A stretch of DNA of 64,000 bases, taken from assembly GCF_019457905.1 (NCBI RefSeq), contig NZ_JAHZSV010000013.1, positions 109,696 to 173,695 of the forward strand, in the 5' to 3' direction. Positions within the stretch are counted from its first letter, which is position 1. The number at the start of each line of letters is the position of its first letter. This stretch comes from Flagellimonas abyssi. Its GTDB lineage: Bacteria > Bacteroidota > Bacteroidia > Flavobacteriales > Flavobacteriaceae. Shown one piece after another: positions 8,243 through 16,819 of this stretch. The position numbers and the translations under genes are program-made. The notes beneath the pieces are model-generated. The model searched no databases. It saw only the letters and a list, made by a program, of their open reading frames with translations, and was not told the DNA's origin.

Positions 8243-9610
8243 GTGTTTCAAAACTACACCAAAGAATTTGCCTATAATCTCAAATTGTCCTACCCCGTAA
8301 TCTTGGGGATGCTGGGCCATACCTTTGTGGCCTTTGCGGACAACATTATGGTGGGGCAGTTGGGAACCGCCGAACTGGCAGCCGTTTCTTTGGGAAACAG
8401 TTTTGTTTTTATCGCCATGTCCCTTGGTATTGGATTTTCCACGGCCATTACGCCTTTGGTCGCCGAAGCGGATGGAGCGAAAGACCGAGCGGCAGGCAAA
8501 AGTGCCCTGAAACACGGTTTGGTGCTTTGTACCCTATTGGGATTGTCCCTTTTTGGATTGATTCAAGTTTCCAAACCCTTGATGCATCATATGGAGCAGC
8601 CTCCTGAGGTAGTGGAACTTGCCATGCCGTATTTGGATTTGGTGGCTTTTTCGCTGGTGCCTTTGATCATATTCCAGGCTTTTAAACAGTTTTCTGATGG
8701 TCTGTCGCAGACCAAATACCCCATGTACACTACTATTGTGGCCAATGTGGTCAACATCACCTTGAATTATCTGCTCATTTTTGGTTCCTTCGGATTTCCC
8801 AAAATGGGGATTGTAGGGGCAGCCGTGGGCACTTTGATTTCACGTGTGATTATGGTCGCGTTTATTTGGTATCTGCTCCAACGAAAAAAGAAGTTTGAAT
8901 TCTACGTGACCCATTTCAACTTTAGAAGTATTGAAAAGAAAGTGATGAAAAAAATCATCAACCTTGGTTTTCCATCCGCTTTGCAGATGTTTTTTGAAGT
9001 TGCCATTTTTACCGCAGCCATTTGGTTGAGCGGGGTATTGGGCAAAAATGCGCAGGCCGCCAATCAGATTGCCTTGAACTTGAGCAGTATGACGTTTATG
9101 GTAGGAACTGGACTCAGCGTTGCAGCAATGGTCAGGGTCGGGAACCAAAAAGGACTTCAAAACCACAAAGAACTCAAGCGCATCGCCGAATCGGTATTTT
9201 TCTTGACCCTGCTTGTGGAAATAGCCTTCGCGGCCATTTTCTTGATCGGACGGCATTGGTTCCCCACCATTTATTTGGATGTGGACGATATCGCAAATCA
9301 GGCTGATAATACCGAAGTGATATTTATTGCTGCCAAATTGTTGTTGGTTTCGGCATTTTTTCAGATTTCCGATGGGCTTCAAGTAGTGGTTTTGGGAGCG
9401 CTACGCGGTCTGCAAGATGTGAAGGTGCCCACACTCATTACGTTCATCGCTTATTGGTTGATTGGTTTCCCGATTTGTTTTTATTTGGGCTTGCACACTA
9501 ATTTGGAAAGCACAGGGATTTGGATCGGATTGCTGTCGGGCCTTACCGCATCGGCCGTAATGTTGTATCTTCGATTCAACTTTTTGACGAAGAAATATAT
9601 GAATCTATAG
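8243..9610 (+). CDS. MATE family efflux transporter
   Basis: A 455-aa inner-membrane transporter with about twelve hydrophobic helices in two homologous halves, typical of MatE proteins that export cationic drugs or metabolites against Na+ or H+. The first helix region reads VILGMLGHTFVAFADNIMVGQLG, and the second-half start FPSALQMFFEVAIFTAAIW lies at about 240. The chosen start is GTG at 8243; no in-frame ATG is near, and homologues begin close to FQNYTKEF. A TATATTTG box lies at 8213-8220, with a TTTG at 8186 slightly too far upstream. A cupin gene follows 9 bp later. Substrate is unknown. Confidence 0.93.
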   Translation: MFQNYTKEFAYNLKLSYPVILGMLGHTFVAFADNIMVGQLGTAELAAVSLGNSFVFIAMSLGIGFSTAITPLVAEADGAKDRAAGKSALKHGLVLCTLLGLSLFGLIQVSKPLMHHMEQPPEVVELAMPYLDLVAFSLVPLIIFQAFKQFSDGLSQTKYPMYTTIVANVVNITLNYLLIFGSFGFPKMGIVGAAVGTLISRVIMVAFIWYLLQRKKKFEFYVTHFNFRSIEKKVMKKIINLGFPSALQMFFEVAIFTAAIWLSGVLGKNAQAANQIALNLSSMTFMVGTGLSVAAMVRVGNQKGLQNHKELKRIAESVFFLTLLVEIAFAAIFLIGRHWFPTIYLDVDDIANQADNTEVIFIAAKLLLVSAFFQISDGLQVVVLGALRGLQDVKVPTLITFIAYWLIGFPICFYLGLHTNLESTGIWIGLLSGLTASAVMLYLRFNFLTKKYMNL

Positions 9611-9619
9611 ACGTGTAGA

Positions 9620-10099
9620 ATGAAAAGTTCAATTTTTACTCTTTTAATTTTAACCTCAATATCGGTATTTTCCCAAAATTCTGAATATAATGTTTCTTCA
9701 TACCTTACAGAAGGCACTAAAGCTCCAAACACGCATTACATAGGAGAAGCCTGGCTAAATCCTATTATTCACAATGATGCAGAGCTTGGTTATAATATCA
9801 CAAAAGCAACCTTTAAAGCCAATTCCACCTTGGATTGGCACAAACATAGTTCTGCCCAAGTTCTTATAATTGTTGATGGAGAAGCATATTATCAAGAAAG
9901 AGGTAAAGAACCTATGATACTAAAAGCAGGCGATGTTATTAAATGTGAAAAAAATATTGAGCATTGGCATTCCTCAACAAAGTTCAGTGATGTTACGTAT
10001 TTGGCTTTGTATAGTGGCGAACAGCCAACAACGTGGATTGAAGTACTGTCACAAGAATATTATGACGAGGTAGCAGAAAAGCTAAAAACTAATAGATAA
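9620..10099 (+). CDS. Exported cupin-domain protein
   Basis: This 159-aa protein has a signal peptide (MKSSIFTLLILTSISVFSQ, 1-19), so it is periplasmic or secreted. A single cupin_2 barrel follows. The first metal motif is WHKHSSAQVLIIVDGEAYYQ, and the second lies in GDVIKCEKNIEHWHSS. The layout resembles the small cupins linked to carboxymuconolactone decarboxylase domains. It begins 9 bp after the MATE gene. Its codons are visibly richer in A and T than those of its neighbours, so it may have been acquired separately. Catalytic activity and ligand are unknown. Confidence 0.85.
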   Translation: MKSSIFTLLILTSISVFSQNSEYNVSSYLTEGTKAPNTHYIGEAWLNPIIHNDAELGYNITKATFKANSTLDWHKHSSAQVLIIVDGEAYYQERGKEPMILKAGDVIKCEKNIEHWHSSTKFSDVTYLALYSGEQPTTWIEVLSQEYYDEVAEKLKTNR

Positions 10100-10151
10100 A
10101 GGCGCTTGAATTAAAAAGATTCCAACAATTTGAAATCTAACTATTTGATAA

Positions 10152-10379
10152 ATGGAACTACCTAAATTTTTATTGGCCGACAATACGGATTTTCCCGAGG
10201 CCATTTTTATCGTTCACACGGAATACCCACGATTCATTATTAACCTAGAGAATGATGAAGTCGAATGGATGGAAGAATTCTCCAAAGAAGATGAAGCCGA
10301 TTTAATGGACGAAACAGAAAACCTGATTGAGGCAGCCACTGCTTTTTATGATCGAGAAGTCTCCAGATACGACGATTAA
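10152..10379 (+). CDS. Small acidic protein of unknown function
   Basis: A 75-aa cytoplasmic protein, strongly acidic (VEWMEEFSKEDEADLMDE) and without a membrane segment or signal. A beta-like N-terminal half (FIVHTEYPRFIINLENDEVEW) precedes an acidic helix. It is supported as a gene by its tight fit: its TAA overlaps by one base the ATG of the PAP2 phosphatase (TAATG), which indicates translational coupling. I recall similar short proteins in other flavobacteria but know no function. It may help the membrane phosphatase or only share its transcript. Confidence 0.75.
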   Translation: MELPKFLLADNTDFPEAIFIVHTEYPRFIINLENDEVEWMEEFSKEDEADLMDETENLIEAATAFYDREVSRYDD

Positions 10380-10948
10380 TGATCGAACAAGTACTGCAAT
10401 ACGATAAAGAACTGTTTTTGTTCCTTAACGGATTGGGAACCGAAGCGTGGGACGGCTTCTGGATGTTCATAACGACGACCAGAAACTCTGCGCCACTTTA
10501 TCTACTGTTATTCTATTTATCTTACAGAACCTTTGGTTGGAAGGGAACAGGAATTATTTTGGTGTCCATCGCTTTGCTGATTACTTGCACCGATCAACTG
10601 TCCAACTTTTTCAAGTATGGCATCGGTCGTTTGCGTCCCTGCCACGAACCCGAAGTAAGCAGTGCAATGCGCTTGGTAAAAAGTTATTGCGGCGGACAAT
10701 TTGGGTATTTTTCTGCCCACGCGGCCAACTCATTTGGCCCAGCGATTTTCTTTACGGTGTTGTTCATAAATAAAGTGAAATATATTTCTTGGGTTTTGCT
10801 GTTTTGGGCCTGTATTGTGGCCTATAGCCGTATTTATATTGGCGTGCATTATCCGTTGGACGTGCTGACAGGCGTCTTGGTAGGGTCACTTTTCGGTTGG
10901 TTGTGGGCCAAGTTGGCTATATTTGCTTTCCAAAAAACAGGGGTATGA
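10379..10948 (+). CDS. PAP2-family membrane phosphatase
   Basis: A 189-aa integral membrane phosphatase of the type that dephosphorylates undecaprenyl diphosphate or phosphatidylglycerol phosphate. The three acid-phosphatase signatures are K79-x6-RP (KYGIGRLRP), FSAHAAN at 111-117 in place of PSGH, and SRIYIGVHYPLD at 150-161 with H157 and D161. Five or six hydrophobic helices surround them. Its start overlaps the acidic protein and its end overlaps the downstream GT39 gene (ATGA), so all three are one operon. The context suggests recycling of a polyprenyl carrier for the glycan transferases nearby; this is inference. Confidence 0.9.
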   Translation: MIEQVLQYDKELFLFLNGLGTEAWDGFWMFITTTRNSAPLYLLLFYLSYRTFGWKGTGIILVSIALLITCTDQLSNFFKYGIGRLRPCHEPEVSSAMRLVKSYCGGQFGYFSAHAANSFGPAIFFTVLFINKVKYISWVLLFWACIVAYSRIYIGVHYPLDVLTGVLVGSLFGWLWAKLAIFAFQKTGV

Positions 10949-12603
10949 TTTCGACCGCCAGATACTGGTTTTATATTGGATTGATTGTCTTGGTGTACAT
11001 CATTGGGATGTTCGCGACCCTGTTCGAGAACGATTCCGCCCAATTTGCGGTCATGGCCATGCGAATGGCGCAGGAAAATGATTTTTTGAGCCTGTTTAAA
11101 GGACCTGAAGAATATCTGGACAAGCCACATATGCACTACTGGTTGGCCGCACTTTCCTATAAAATTTTTGGTGTTCACGATTGGGCGTACCGCATTCCAG
11201 GTATTTTGTCCACTTTGTTGGGGGCTTATAGCTGCTACGGACTTGGAAAATTACTATATAATAAGGATGTAGGTCGGTTCGCCTCATTGATTTTTATGAC
11301 GGCTCAAACCATGGTTTTGGCCAACATTGATGTCCGTACCGATGCTGTGTTGACAGGATTCACCATATTTTCCATCTGGCAATTGGCGACCTATATTGAA
11401 AAGGGAACACTAAAAAGTATTGCTTTGGGGGCCTTTGGAGCGGGAATGGCTTTTTCCACCAAAGGGCAGATTGCCTTGGTCGTGATTGGTATTTCCATTC
11501 TTTGCCACTTGGCTTATACCCGAAAGTGGGGACGATTGCTCAATTGGAGAATCTTAGTGGCCGTTTTGGTATTTGGATTGACGATTGCCCCAATGCTGTA
11601 TGCGTATTACCATCAGTTTGATTTACATCCCGAAAAAGTGATTCGTGGCAAGGACAATCGAAGCGGTATCTTCTTTATTTTTTGGGAGCAGAGTTTTGAA
11701 CGTATGAGTGGAGAGGGCGTTGGGAAGAACAGTAGTGATTTTTTCTTTTTCTTCCATACTTTTTTGTGGGTTTTCCTGCCTTGGACGGTTCTTGCTTTGA
11801 TTGGCTACTGGACGAAGGTAAAAGCCTTCTGGGAAGCCAAGTTTGCTTACAGACCCAATTTGGAATTTCTGACCGTGGGCGGGATTTCCATTTTGTTCCT
11901 TCTCATCAGTTTTGCGCAGTTTAAATTGCCGCACTACATGAACATTTTGATGCCTTTGTATTCGATTTTATCCGCAGCTTTTCTATTTGTTCTGTATCAG
12001 GATCAGAAATTGAAGATGGCCAAGGTGATTTTGGGCATCCAATATTTTATATTGGGATTGGTGGTGGTCTTTGCGCTGTTGGTGAGCTTCTACGTCTTCA
12101 AATTGGAGCATTGGTACAGCTATTTGTTATTGTTGATAGCGCTCGCATTGGTTGCATATTTAATCATCCAAAAAGAAACTCCCTACACAAAAATTTTAAC
12201 GATAGGCATTTTGAGTTCAGTTCTGTTAAACGGTTTAATGAATGCCCATTTTTACCCCAAACTGCTCGATTATCAAGGTGGTTCCAATATGGCAGAAAAG
12301 GTACGGGAGAACAATATTCCCGTGGACAATATTTATAAGATCTCGGAAAGATATTCTTGGTCGTTGGATTTCTATAACAAAAAGCCGGTTGAAATAGTTT
12401 CAATACCGGAAATTGCCAAAAAGGAGGATGTTTGGGTCTACGCCACGGATGACGAATTAAAACAATTGAAAGACAATGGAATTGCTTGGGACGAGCAAAT
12501 TACCGTGGATCAGTTCCGTATCACCCGATTGCAGATCAAATTCCTAAATCCGAATACCCGAGAAGATAAATTGAACAAAATGCATTTGGTGCATTTGGAC
12601 TAG
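10945..12603 (+). CDS. GT39/ArnT-like polyprenyl-phosphate-sugar transferase
   Basis: This 552-aa polytopic membrane protein belongs to the PMT/ArnT superfamily, which moves sugars from polyprenyl-phosphate carriers onto lipid A or proteins at the outer face of the inner membrane. The conserved first loop is present as LFENDSAQFAVMAMRM, followed by DKPHMHYWLAALSYKIFG and a WAYRIPGILS segment, as in ArnT-like proteins. About eleven helices follow, then a soluble C-terminal part. The ATG at 10945 overlaps the PAP2 stop by four bases. Its own stop shares a CTAG with the convergent YbhN-like gene. The acceptor (lipid A, protein or other lipid) is unknown. Confidence 0.88.
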   Translation: MISTARYWFYIGLIVLVYIIGMFATLFENDSAQFAVMAMRMAQENDFLSLFKGPEEYLDKPHMHYWLAALSYKIFGVHDWAYRIPGILSTLLGAYSCYGLGKLLYNKDVGRFASLIFMTAQTMVLANIDVRTDAVLTGFTIFSIWQLATYIEKGTLKSIALGAFGAGMAFSTKGQIALVVIGISILCHLAYTRKWGRLLNWRILVAVLVFGLTIAPMLYAYYHQFDLHPEKVIRGKDNRSGIFFIFWEQSFERMSGEGVGKNSSDFFFFFHTFLWVFLPWTVLALIGYWTKVKAFWEAKFAYRPNLEFLTVGGISILFLLISFAQFKLPHYMNILMPLYSILSAAFLFVLYQDQKLKMAKVILGIQYFILGLVVVFALLVSFYVFKLEHWYSYLLLLIALALVAYLIIQKETPYTKILTIGILSSVLLNGLMNAHFYPKLLDYQGGSNMAEKVRENNIPVDNIYKISERYSWSLDFYNKKPVEIVSIPEIAKKEDVWVYATDDELKQLKDNGIAWDEQITVDQFRITRLQIKFLNPNTREDKLNKMHLVHLD

Positions 12604-13472
12604 TCCACGGATTCCAGTTTTGGTTTTTTAAAGTGATAGATCACCCCAAACAGCGAAGTTAGGGCAGTAATTAAAAAGAAAGCGAAGCTAATCCCAATGG
12701 ATGTGCTCTCATCTAATCCCAGCCATTTTGCCCCGTATAAAAAGGTAACCTCCCTACTGCCAATCCCTCCAATGGTCAAAGGAATTACGGAGACAATCGA
12801 AGAAACCAGAAATACAAACAGGTATTCAATGGTATCCAAACGTACGGACAAAGACTTCAAAATGAAAAGTACACTGACCAATTGTGCCAATTGTACTAAG
12901 GCCGAAAATCCCACGGATTTCCAAAAAACGGGTAGGGTGGTGGAAAAAAAGGTCTTGTTCACGAACCAAAACACAACCACACTCAATGGAATGGCAGCTA
13001 CAATCAACCCATAAAAGCTTTGGAAAAATTCATTTTTGGACAACAGGGCAAGAACACAAGCATATACAAAAAGCAACAACATCCCGCTTAAACGATCCAG
13101 CAGCAAACTGGACACCACTTTTTTGGTGCCGGGTTGATATTCTTTCTGTATCACGTAGCCTTTGTAGGCATCTCCGCCAATGCCTCCAGGCAGGAACAGG
13201 TTGTAGAACATTCCCAACAAGTAAAGCTTCAAATTGCTCAACTGGGAAATCTTTGCTCCGATTTGATGGAAATATAAGTTGGTTCTAAAAGCCGATAAAA
13301 CTTTGGACAATACAAAAAACAGCAACGCTAAGAATAAGTATAGTGGGTCGCTCTTTTTTAGCGTTTGGAGCACATCCTTCAACTCTATTTTGGTAAAAAT
13401 AAAGTAAATCAATACTGCACTGATAATAATTTTTAGAGCAGTAATGCTCTTTTTACGCAGCTTTTCCGTCAC
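12600..13472 (-). CDS. Lysylphosphatidylglycerol synthase TM-domain / YbhN-like flippase-family protein
   Basis: A 290-aa membrane protein with about eight helices, of the UPF0104/LPG_synthase_TM family (AglD, YbhN, the MprF flippase domain). The family pattern is visible in FLPGGIGGDAYKGY and in LLDRLSGMLLLF, with TIGGIGSREVTFLYGAKWLG near the end. Members are thought to move lipids or lipid-linked sugars across the membrane. Its start lies within the last codons of the upstream DPM1-like GT2 gene (20-bp overlap), so the pair is cotranscribed. It could carry the sugar lipid made by that GT2; this is inference. Confidence 0.85.
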   Translation of the reverse strand: MTEKLRKKSITALKIIISAVLIYFIFTKIELKDVLQTLKKSDPLYLFLALLFFVLSKVLSAFRTNLYFHQIGAKISQLSNLKLYLLGMFYNLFLPGGIGGDAYKGYVIQKEYQPGTKKVVSSLLLDRLSGMLLLFVYACVLALLSKNEFFQSFYGLIVAAIPLSVVVFWFVNKTFFSTTLPVFWKSVGFSALVQLAQLVSVLFILKSLSVRLDTIEYLFVFLVSSIVSVIPLTIGGIGSREVTFLYGAKWLGLDESTSIGISFAFFLITALTSLFGVIYHFKKPKLESVD

Positions 13473-14415
13473 CTATGCTGATTTTTTTAATGCGATATGG
13501 TCGCTTCTGCTGTGATTCGTAGTAGGTACGAATCAAAAGTTCCATCACAATTCCGATGGTGAACAATTGGATTCCACCAACAATAAACATCATCCCGAAA
13601 ATAAGCAATGGTCTGGTTCCGATATCCTGTCCAAATCCGAGTTTCACAATCAATAAGTAAACGTTGATCAAAACCCCAAGGATTACCAGTAGCACCCCAA
13701 AGATTCCGAAGAGATGGATGGGGCGTTGGAAGTATTTTCTAATGAACAGTAACAGCATCATATCGGCCACTACCTTAAAAACCCGTTCCAAACCGTATTT
13801 GGAAACCCCAGCGTGCCTGGCGTGATGTTTTACCGGAACTTGTTTTATCTGTGCACCTTCCAAATGGGCCAAAAGTGTGATGAACCGGTGCATCTCGCCA
13901 TACAAATTCAGGCTTTTCGCTATATCCTTGGTGAAAACCTTGAGCGCACAGCCATTGTCCTTAATGTCAAGTTTGGTAACCCTCCGTACCAAAAAGTTAG
14001 CGATTTTGGACGGTATTTTTTTGACTTGGGAGTCCTTTCTTTTCTGACGTATGCCCGTAACGAGGTCATATTCTTCGGTAATGGCGTATTCCAACATTCC
14101 CGGAATATCGGAGGGGTCGTTTTGCAAATCCCCGTCCATGGTGATAATATATTCTCCTTCGGCATAATCGATTCCTGCTGCCAAGGCCAAACTCTGGCCG
14201 TAGTTCTTTTTCAATTCAATCAAATGGACTCTTTTATCATCCATTTCCTTGACCTTGATGCGGGTTTTATCCGTGGAAAAATCATCCACGTATACAATTT
14301 GATAGTTGTATCCCTCAAGGCTCTCGTTGATTTTTTGGGTCAAAAGGACCACATTGTCCTCCTCGTTGTACAAAGGAACCACTATGGATAAAAGGGAGTC
14401 GGTAACAGTGCTCAT
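13453..14415 (-). CDS. Polyprenyl-phosphate glycosyltransferase (DPM1/GtrB-like GT2)
   Basis: A 320-aa GT2 enzyme anchored by two C-terminal membrane helices (about 230-300). The GT-A part shows SIVVPLYNEEDNV, VYVDDFSTD, the metal-binding ITMDGDLQNDP, and ALAAGIDYAEGE, all hallmarks of the DPM1/ArnC/GtrB group that loads a sugar from a nucleotide-sugar onto undecaprenyl phosphate. The product would be the donor for a GT39/ArnT-like enzyme, and one lies on the opposite strand just beyond. It overlaps the flippase-like gene by 20 bp. The sugar (glucose, mannose, glucosamine or other) cannot be told from sequence alone. Confidence 0.92.
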   Translation of the reverse strand: MSTVTDSLLSIVVPLYNEEDNVVLLTQKINESLEGYNYQIVYVDDFSTDKTRIKVKEMDDKRVHLIELKKNYGQSLALAAGIDYAEGEYIITMDGDLQNDPSDIPGMLEYAITEEYDLVTGIRQKRKDSQVKKIPSKIANFLVRRVTKLDIKDNGCALKVFTKDIAKSLNLYGEMHRFITLLAHLEGAQIKQVPVKHHARHAGVSKYGLERVFKVVADMMLLLFIRKYFQRPIHLFGIFGVLLVILGVLINVYLLIVKLGFGQDIGTRPLLIFGMMFIVGGIQLFTIGIVMELLIRTYYESQQKRPYRIKKISIGDGKAA

Positions 14416-14450
14416 TCAGTATAAAATCTGTGCAAATTTATTGCTTTTAT

Positions 14451-15494
14451 TTAAAGTTCCTTGGTAATCTTGTCCAATAGGACTTTTGCGGCGTAGAACG
14501 GCGAAATTTTGTGGTCTTCGATTTCTGTCAACAATTGGGCCTGTTCTATTTTAAAAGTTTCTTTTTGATGGAAAAATTGTTTGATGTATTCGTCCACCGT
14601 TTGAAGAAACCAGTTCTTGTTCTGTTGCTGTCGGTTCTTTTCAAAAAAGCCATTTTTCTTGTTGTGCTCGACAAATTGCTGCACCATTCCCCAGATTTCT
14701 TCAATGCCTGTTTTTTCCACCGCGGAACACTTCATCACTTTGGGCGTCCATCCATTGGCTTTGGGCGGATACAGGTGCAATGCTCTGGAAAATTCGCTTA
14801 CGGCCAGCTTGGCGTGCTCCAAATTACTGCCATCCGCTTTGTTTATGGCTATGGCATCGGCCATTTCCATAATGCCCCTTTTTATGCCTTGCAGTTCGTC
14901 GCCAGCACCTGATAATTTTAAAAGCAGGAAAAAATCCACCATGCTGTGTACCGCTATTTCACTTTGGCCAACACCTACGGTTTCTACCAAGATCACATTG
15001 TAGCCAGCAGTTTCACAGAGGATGATACTTTCACGGGTTTTTTGCGCCACACCGCCCAAGGAGGTTCCGGAAGGGGAGGGGCGGATAAAGGCGTTTGGGT
15101 CCTTGGCCAAGGTTTCCATTCGGGTTTTATCGCCTAAAATGCTTCCCTTGCTCAAAGAGCTGGTGGGGTCCACGGCCAAAACGGCCACCTTGTTGCCTTG
15201 GTCTGTAAGGGTTTTGCCCAAGGTTTCGATAAATGAGCTTTTACCGACCCCGGGAACTCCCGTAATTCCCAAACGAATACTGTTCGTGGGTCGGGTAAGA
15301 CACTTTTCAATAACGGCGTTTGCTTTTTCAAAATGGGCCGTCCTTGTGCTTTCCAAAAGGGTTATGGCTTTGGCAAGCATAGCTTTGTTACCATCAAAAA
15401 TACCTTGTGCCAAGGCATCGGCAGAAAGCTCTTGTTTTCTGAGCGCCTTGATTTTGGAAATGGTGTTCGAAGGTGTTTTATTATCGTCTGCCAA
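14451..15494 (-). CDS. meaB: Methylmalonyl-CoA mutase-associated GTPase MeaB
   Basis: A 347-aa G3E-family GTPase that guards loading and repair of adenosylcobalamin in methylmalonyl-CoA mutase. The Walker A motif GVPGVGKSS is at 79-87. The switch segments VLAVDPTSSLSKGSILGDK and ILVETVGVGQSE follow, with NKADG as the base-recognition motif. The C-terminal dimerisation helix is present. The mutase genes are not in this window, but the PduO-type enzyme that makes its cofactor is at 25658. It lies 35 bp upstream of the GT2 gene in the minus direction's frame of reference, and the functional link between them is doubtful. The assignment is secure. Confidence 0.95.
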   Translation of the reverse strand: MADDNKTPSNTISKIKALRKQELSADALAQGIFDGNKAMLAKAITLLESTRTAHFEKANAVIEKCLTRPTNSIRLGITGVPGVGKSSFIETLGKTLTDQGNKVAVLAVDPTSSLSKGSILGDKTRMETLAKDPNAFIRPSPSGTSLGGVAQKTRESIILCETAGYNVILVETVGVGQSEIAVHSMVDFFLLLKLSGAGDELQGIKRGIMEMADAIAINKADGSNLEHAKLAVSEFSRALHLYPPKANGWTPKVMKCSAVEKTGIEEIWGMVQQFVEHNKKNGFFEKNRQQQNKNWFLQTVDEYIKQFFHQKETFKIEQAQLLTEIEDHKISPFYAAKVLLDKITKEL

Positions 15495-15705
15495 GCGTAC
15501 GGTTCATCAGTTTATACGAATTTATGAAGATTTTACGGGTTTGTCAGTTCTTTGGTCTGTTTGAAGGCGGATTTCCAATCTATCCATTTCACAAAAATTT
15601 AATATCTATTTGAGCTGACATCCGCTAGCAAATTGGTACCTTATTCGTTTAATGATTGGCAACTGCAAAGCTGCCGATTTTTATGAACCTATAAACATTT
15701 AAAAG

Positions 15706-16131
15706 ATGAAGACTATTTTTGAGGCCCAGGCCACCAATACAGGAGGAAGATCAGGACACGTAAAGAGCGAGGACGGTGTTTTGGACTTTCCCATCAGCAT
15801 GCCGAATTCTAAGGGAAAGCCTGATCCAAAATCTACAAATCCGGAGGAGCTGTTTGCCGCCGCATATTCTACTTGCTACGCAGGTGCAGTGGAGGCTGTT
15901 GCCAAAAGCCATGATATTGATGATCTTGGGGATTTTAGCGTTACGGCCATAGTTGCCTTTAATAAGGAAGACGATGGATTTTTCTTAGAGGTTACTTTGG
16001 ATACGTATTTGCCCACGGTAGATAAGGAAACAGGTGAAACTATTATCAACGAAGCCCACGATATGTGTCCTTACAGCAAGGCAACGCGTGATAATATCAC
16101 AGTTCACCTAAATTTGTTGTTGGACGAATAA
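15706..16131 (+). CDS. ohr: Organic hydroperoxide resistance protein (Ohr/OsmC family)
   Basis: This 141-aa cytoplasmic thiol peroxidase reduces organic hydroperoxides with lipoyl-type electron donors. The catalytic cysteine pair is C57 (AAYSTCYAGA) and C121 (DMCPYSKATR), and the helper arginine lies in GGRSGHV at 13-19. Length and motif order match Ohr rather than OsmC. A strong terminator follows 22 bp after the stop. No ohrR-type regulator is adjacent. The 211-bp upstream spacer toward meaB holds no gene I can support. Confidence 0.94.
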   Translation: MKTIFEAQATNTGGRSGHVKSEDGVLDFPISMPNSKGKPDPKSTNPEELFAAAYSTCYAGAVEAVAKSHDIDDLGDFSVTAIVAFNKEDDGFFLEVTLDTYLPTVDKETGETIINEAHDMCPYSKATRDNITVHLNLLLDE

Positions 16132-16153
16132 TTGGTTTAACTTCTTAATAATG

Positions 16154-16186
16154 AGCCCTGTTGATTTTTCAACGGGGCTTTTTTTT
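16154..16186 (+). terminator. Rho-independent terminator after ohr
   Basis: AGCCCTGTTGA (16154-16164) pairs with TCAACGGGGCT (16169-16179), with one G-U-type wobble, around a four-base loop. Eight T follow immediately. Confidence 0.9.
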
Positions 16187-16215
16187 GTTAAAATTGAATA
16201 AAAAACGCCCTAATT

Positions 16216-16240
16216 TGCAACGTTGCATTTTTTGCAACGT
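16216..16240. promoter_or_regulatory. TGCAAC half-site cluster (palindrome plus third copy)
   Basis: TGCAACGTTGCA at 16216-16227 is a perfect 12-bp palindrome. A third half-site, TGCAACGT, follows at 16233-16240. The cluster lies 43-67 bases before the sigma-factor start and just after the ohr terminator. It could be an operator for the sigma operon, possibly autoregulatory. This is inference from position. Confidence 0.4.
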
Positions 16241-16282
16241 CATTAGTACAGAACAACTAAAAAACCAGACATAGAACCAAGT

Positions 16283-16819
16283 GTGCTCCATATCGAGCTT
16301 GTAGAAAAGTGCAAGGCGAACGACCGCCAAGCACAAATGCAACTGTATCGCCAATATTGCGATGGTATGTTCTGTGTGGCCATGAGGTTCCTTAAAAATA
16401 CCGATGATGCGGAGGATGTGTTGCAGGATTCCTTTATCAAAGCATTTCAGCGTATTGGACAGTTTAAGGGAGATGTTACGTTCGGGGCCTGGTTGAAGAG
16501 AATTGTTGTAAACGGCAGTATCGATTTTTTAAAGTCGAAGCACCAACGAACTGTGGAACTCAATGAGAGTTATTTGCAAGTGGCCGAGGAGGATGATTGG
16601 TCCGTGGAGGAAGGAATCTCCATTGATCAGGTAAAGAAAGCGATTGAAGAGTTGCCCCAAAAATATAGGTATGTTGTACAATTGTTCTTAGTGGAAGGGT
16701 ACGACCACTCGGAAATTTCTGAAATACTTGGAATAACCGAAACCGCATCGCGCACCCGATTGCTACGAGGAAAAACACAATTAAAGGAAAAATTAAAAGA
16801 TTTAGCTTATGGCACGTGA
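16283..16819 (+). CDS. ECF-family RNA polymerase sigma factor
   Basis: A 178-aa sigma-70 family factor with only regions 2 and 4. Region 2 shows CVAMRFLKNTDDAEDVLQDSF and FGAWLKRIVVN. Region 4 has IEELPQKYRYVVQLFLVEGY followed by the helix-turn-helix HSEISEILGITETASRTRL. The start is a GTG at 16283; an in-frame stop at 16244 excludes a long extension and no ATG is available. The last codons overlap the membrane anti-sigma gene by 11 bp, indicating coupled expression. Together with the exported protein at 17383 it probably controls an envelope stress response. Confidence 0.93.
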   Translation: MLHIELVEKCKANDRQAQMQLYRQYCDGMFCVAMRFLKNTDDAEDVLQDSFIKAFQRIGQFKGDVTFGAWLKRIVVNGSIDFLKSKHQRTVELNESYLQVAEEDDWSVEEGISIDQVKKAIEELPQKYRYVVQLFLVEGYDHSEISEILGITETASRTRLLRGKTQLKEKLKDLAYGT

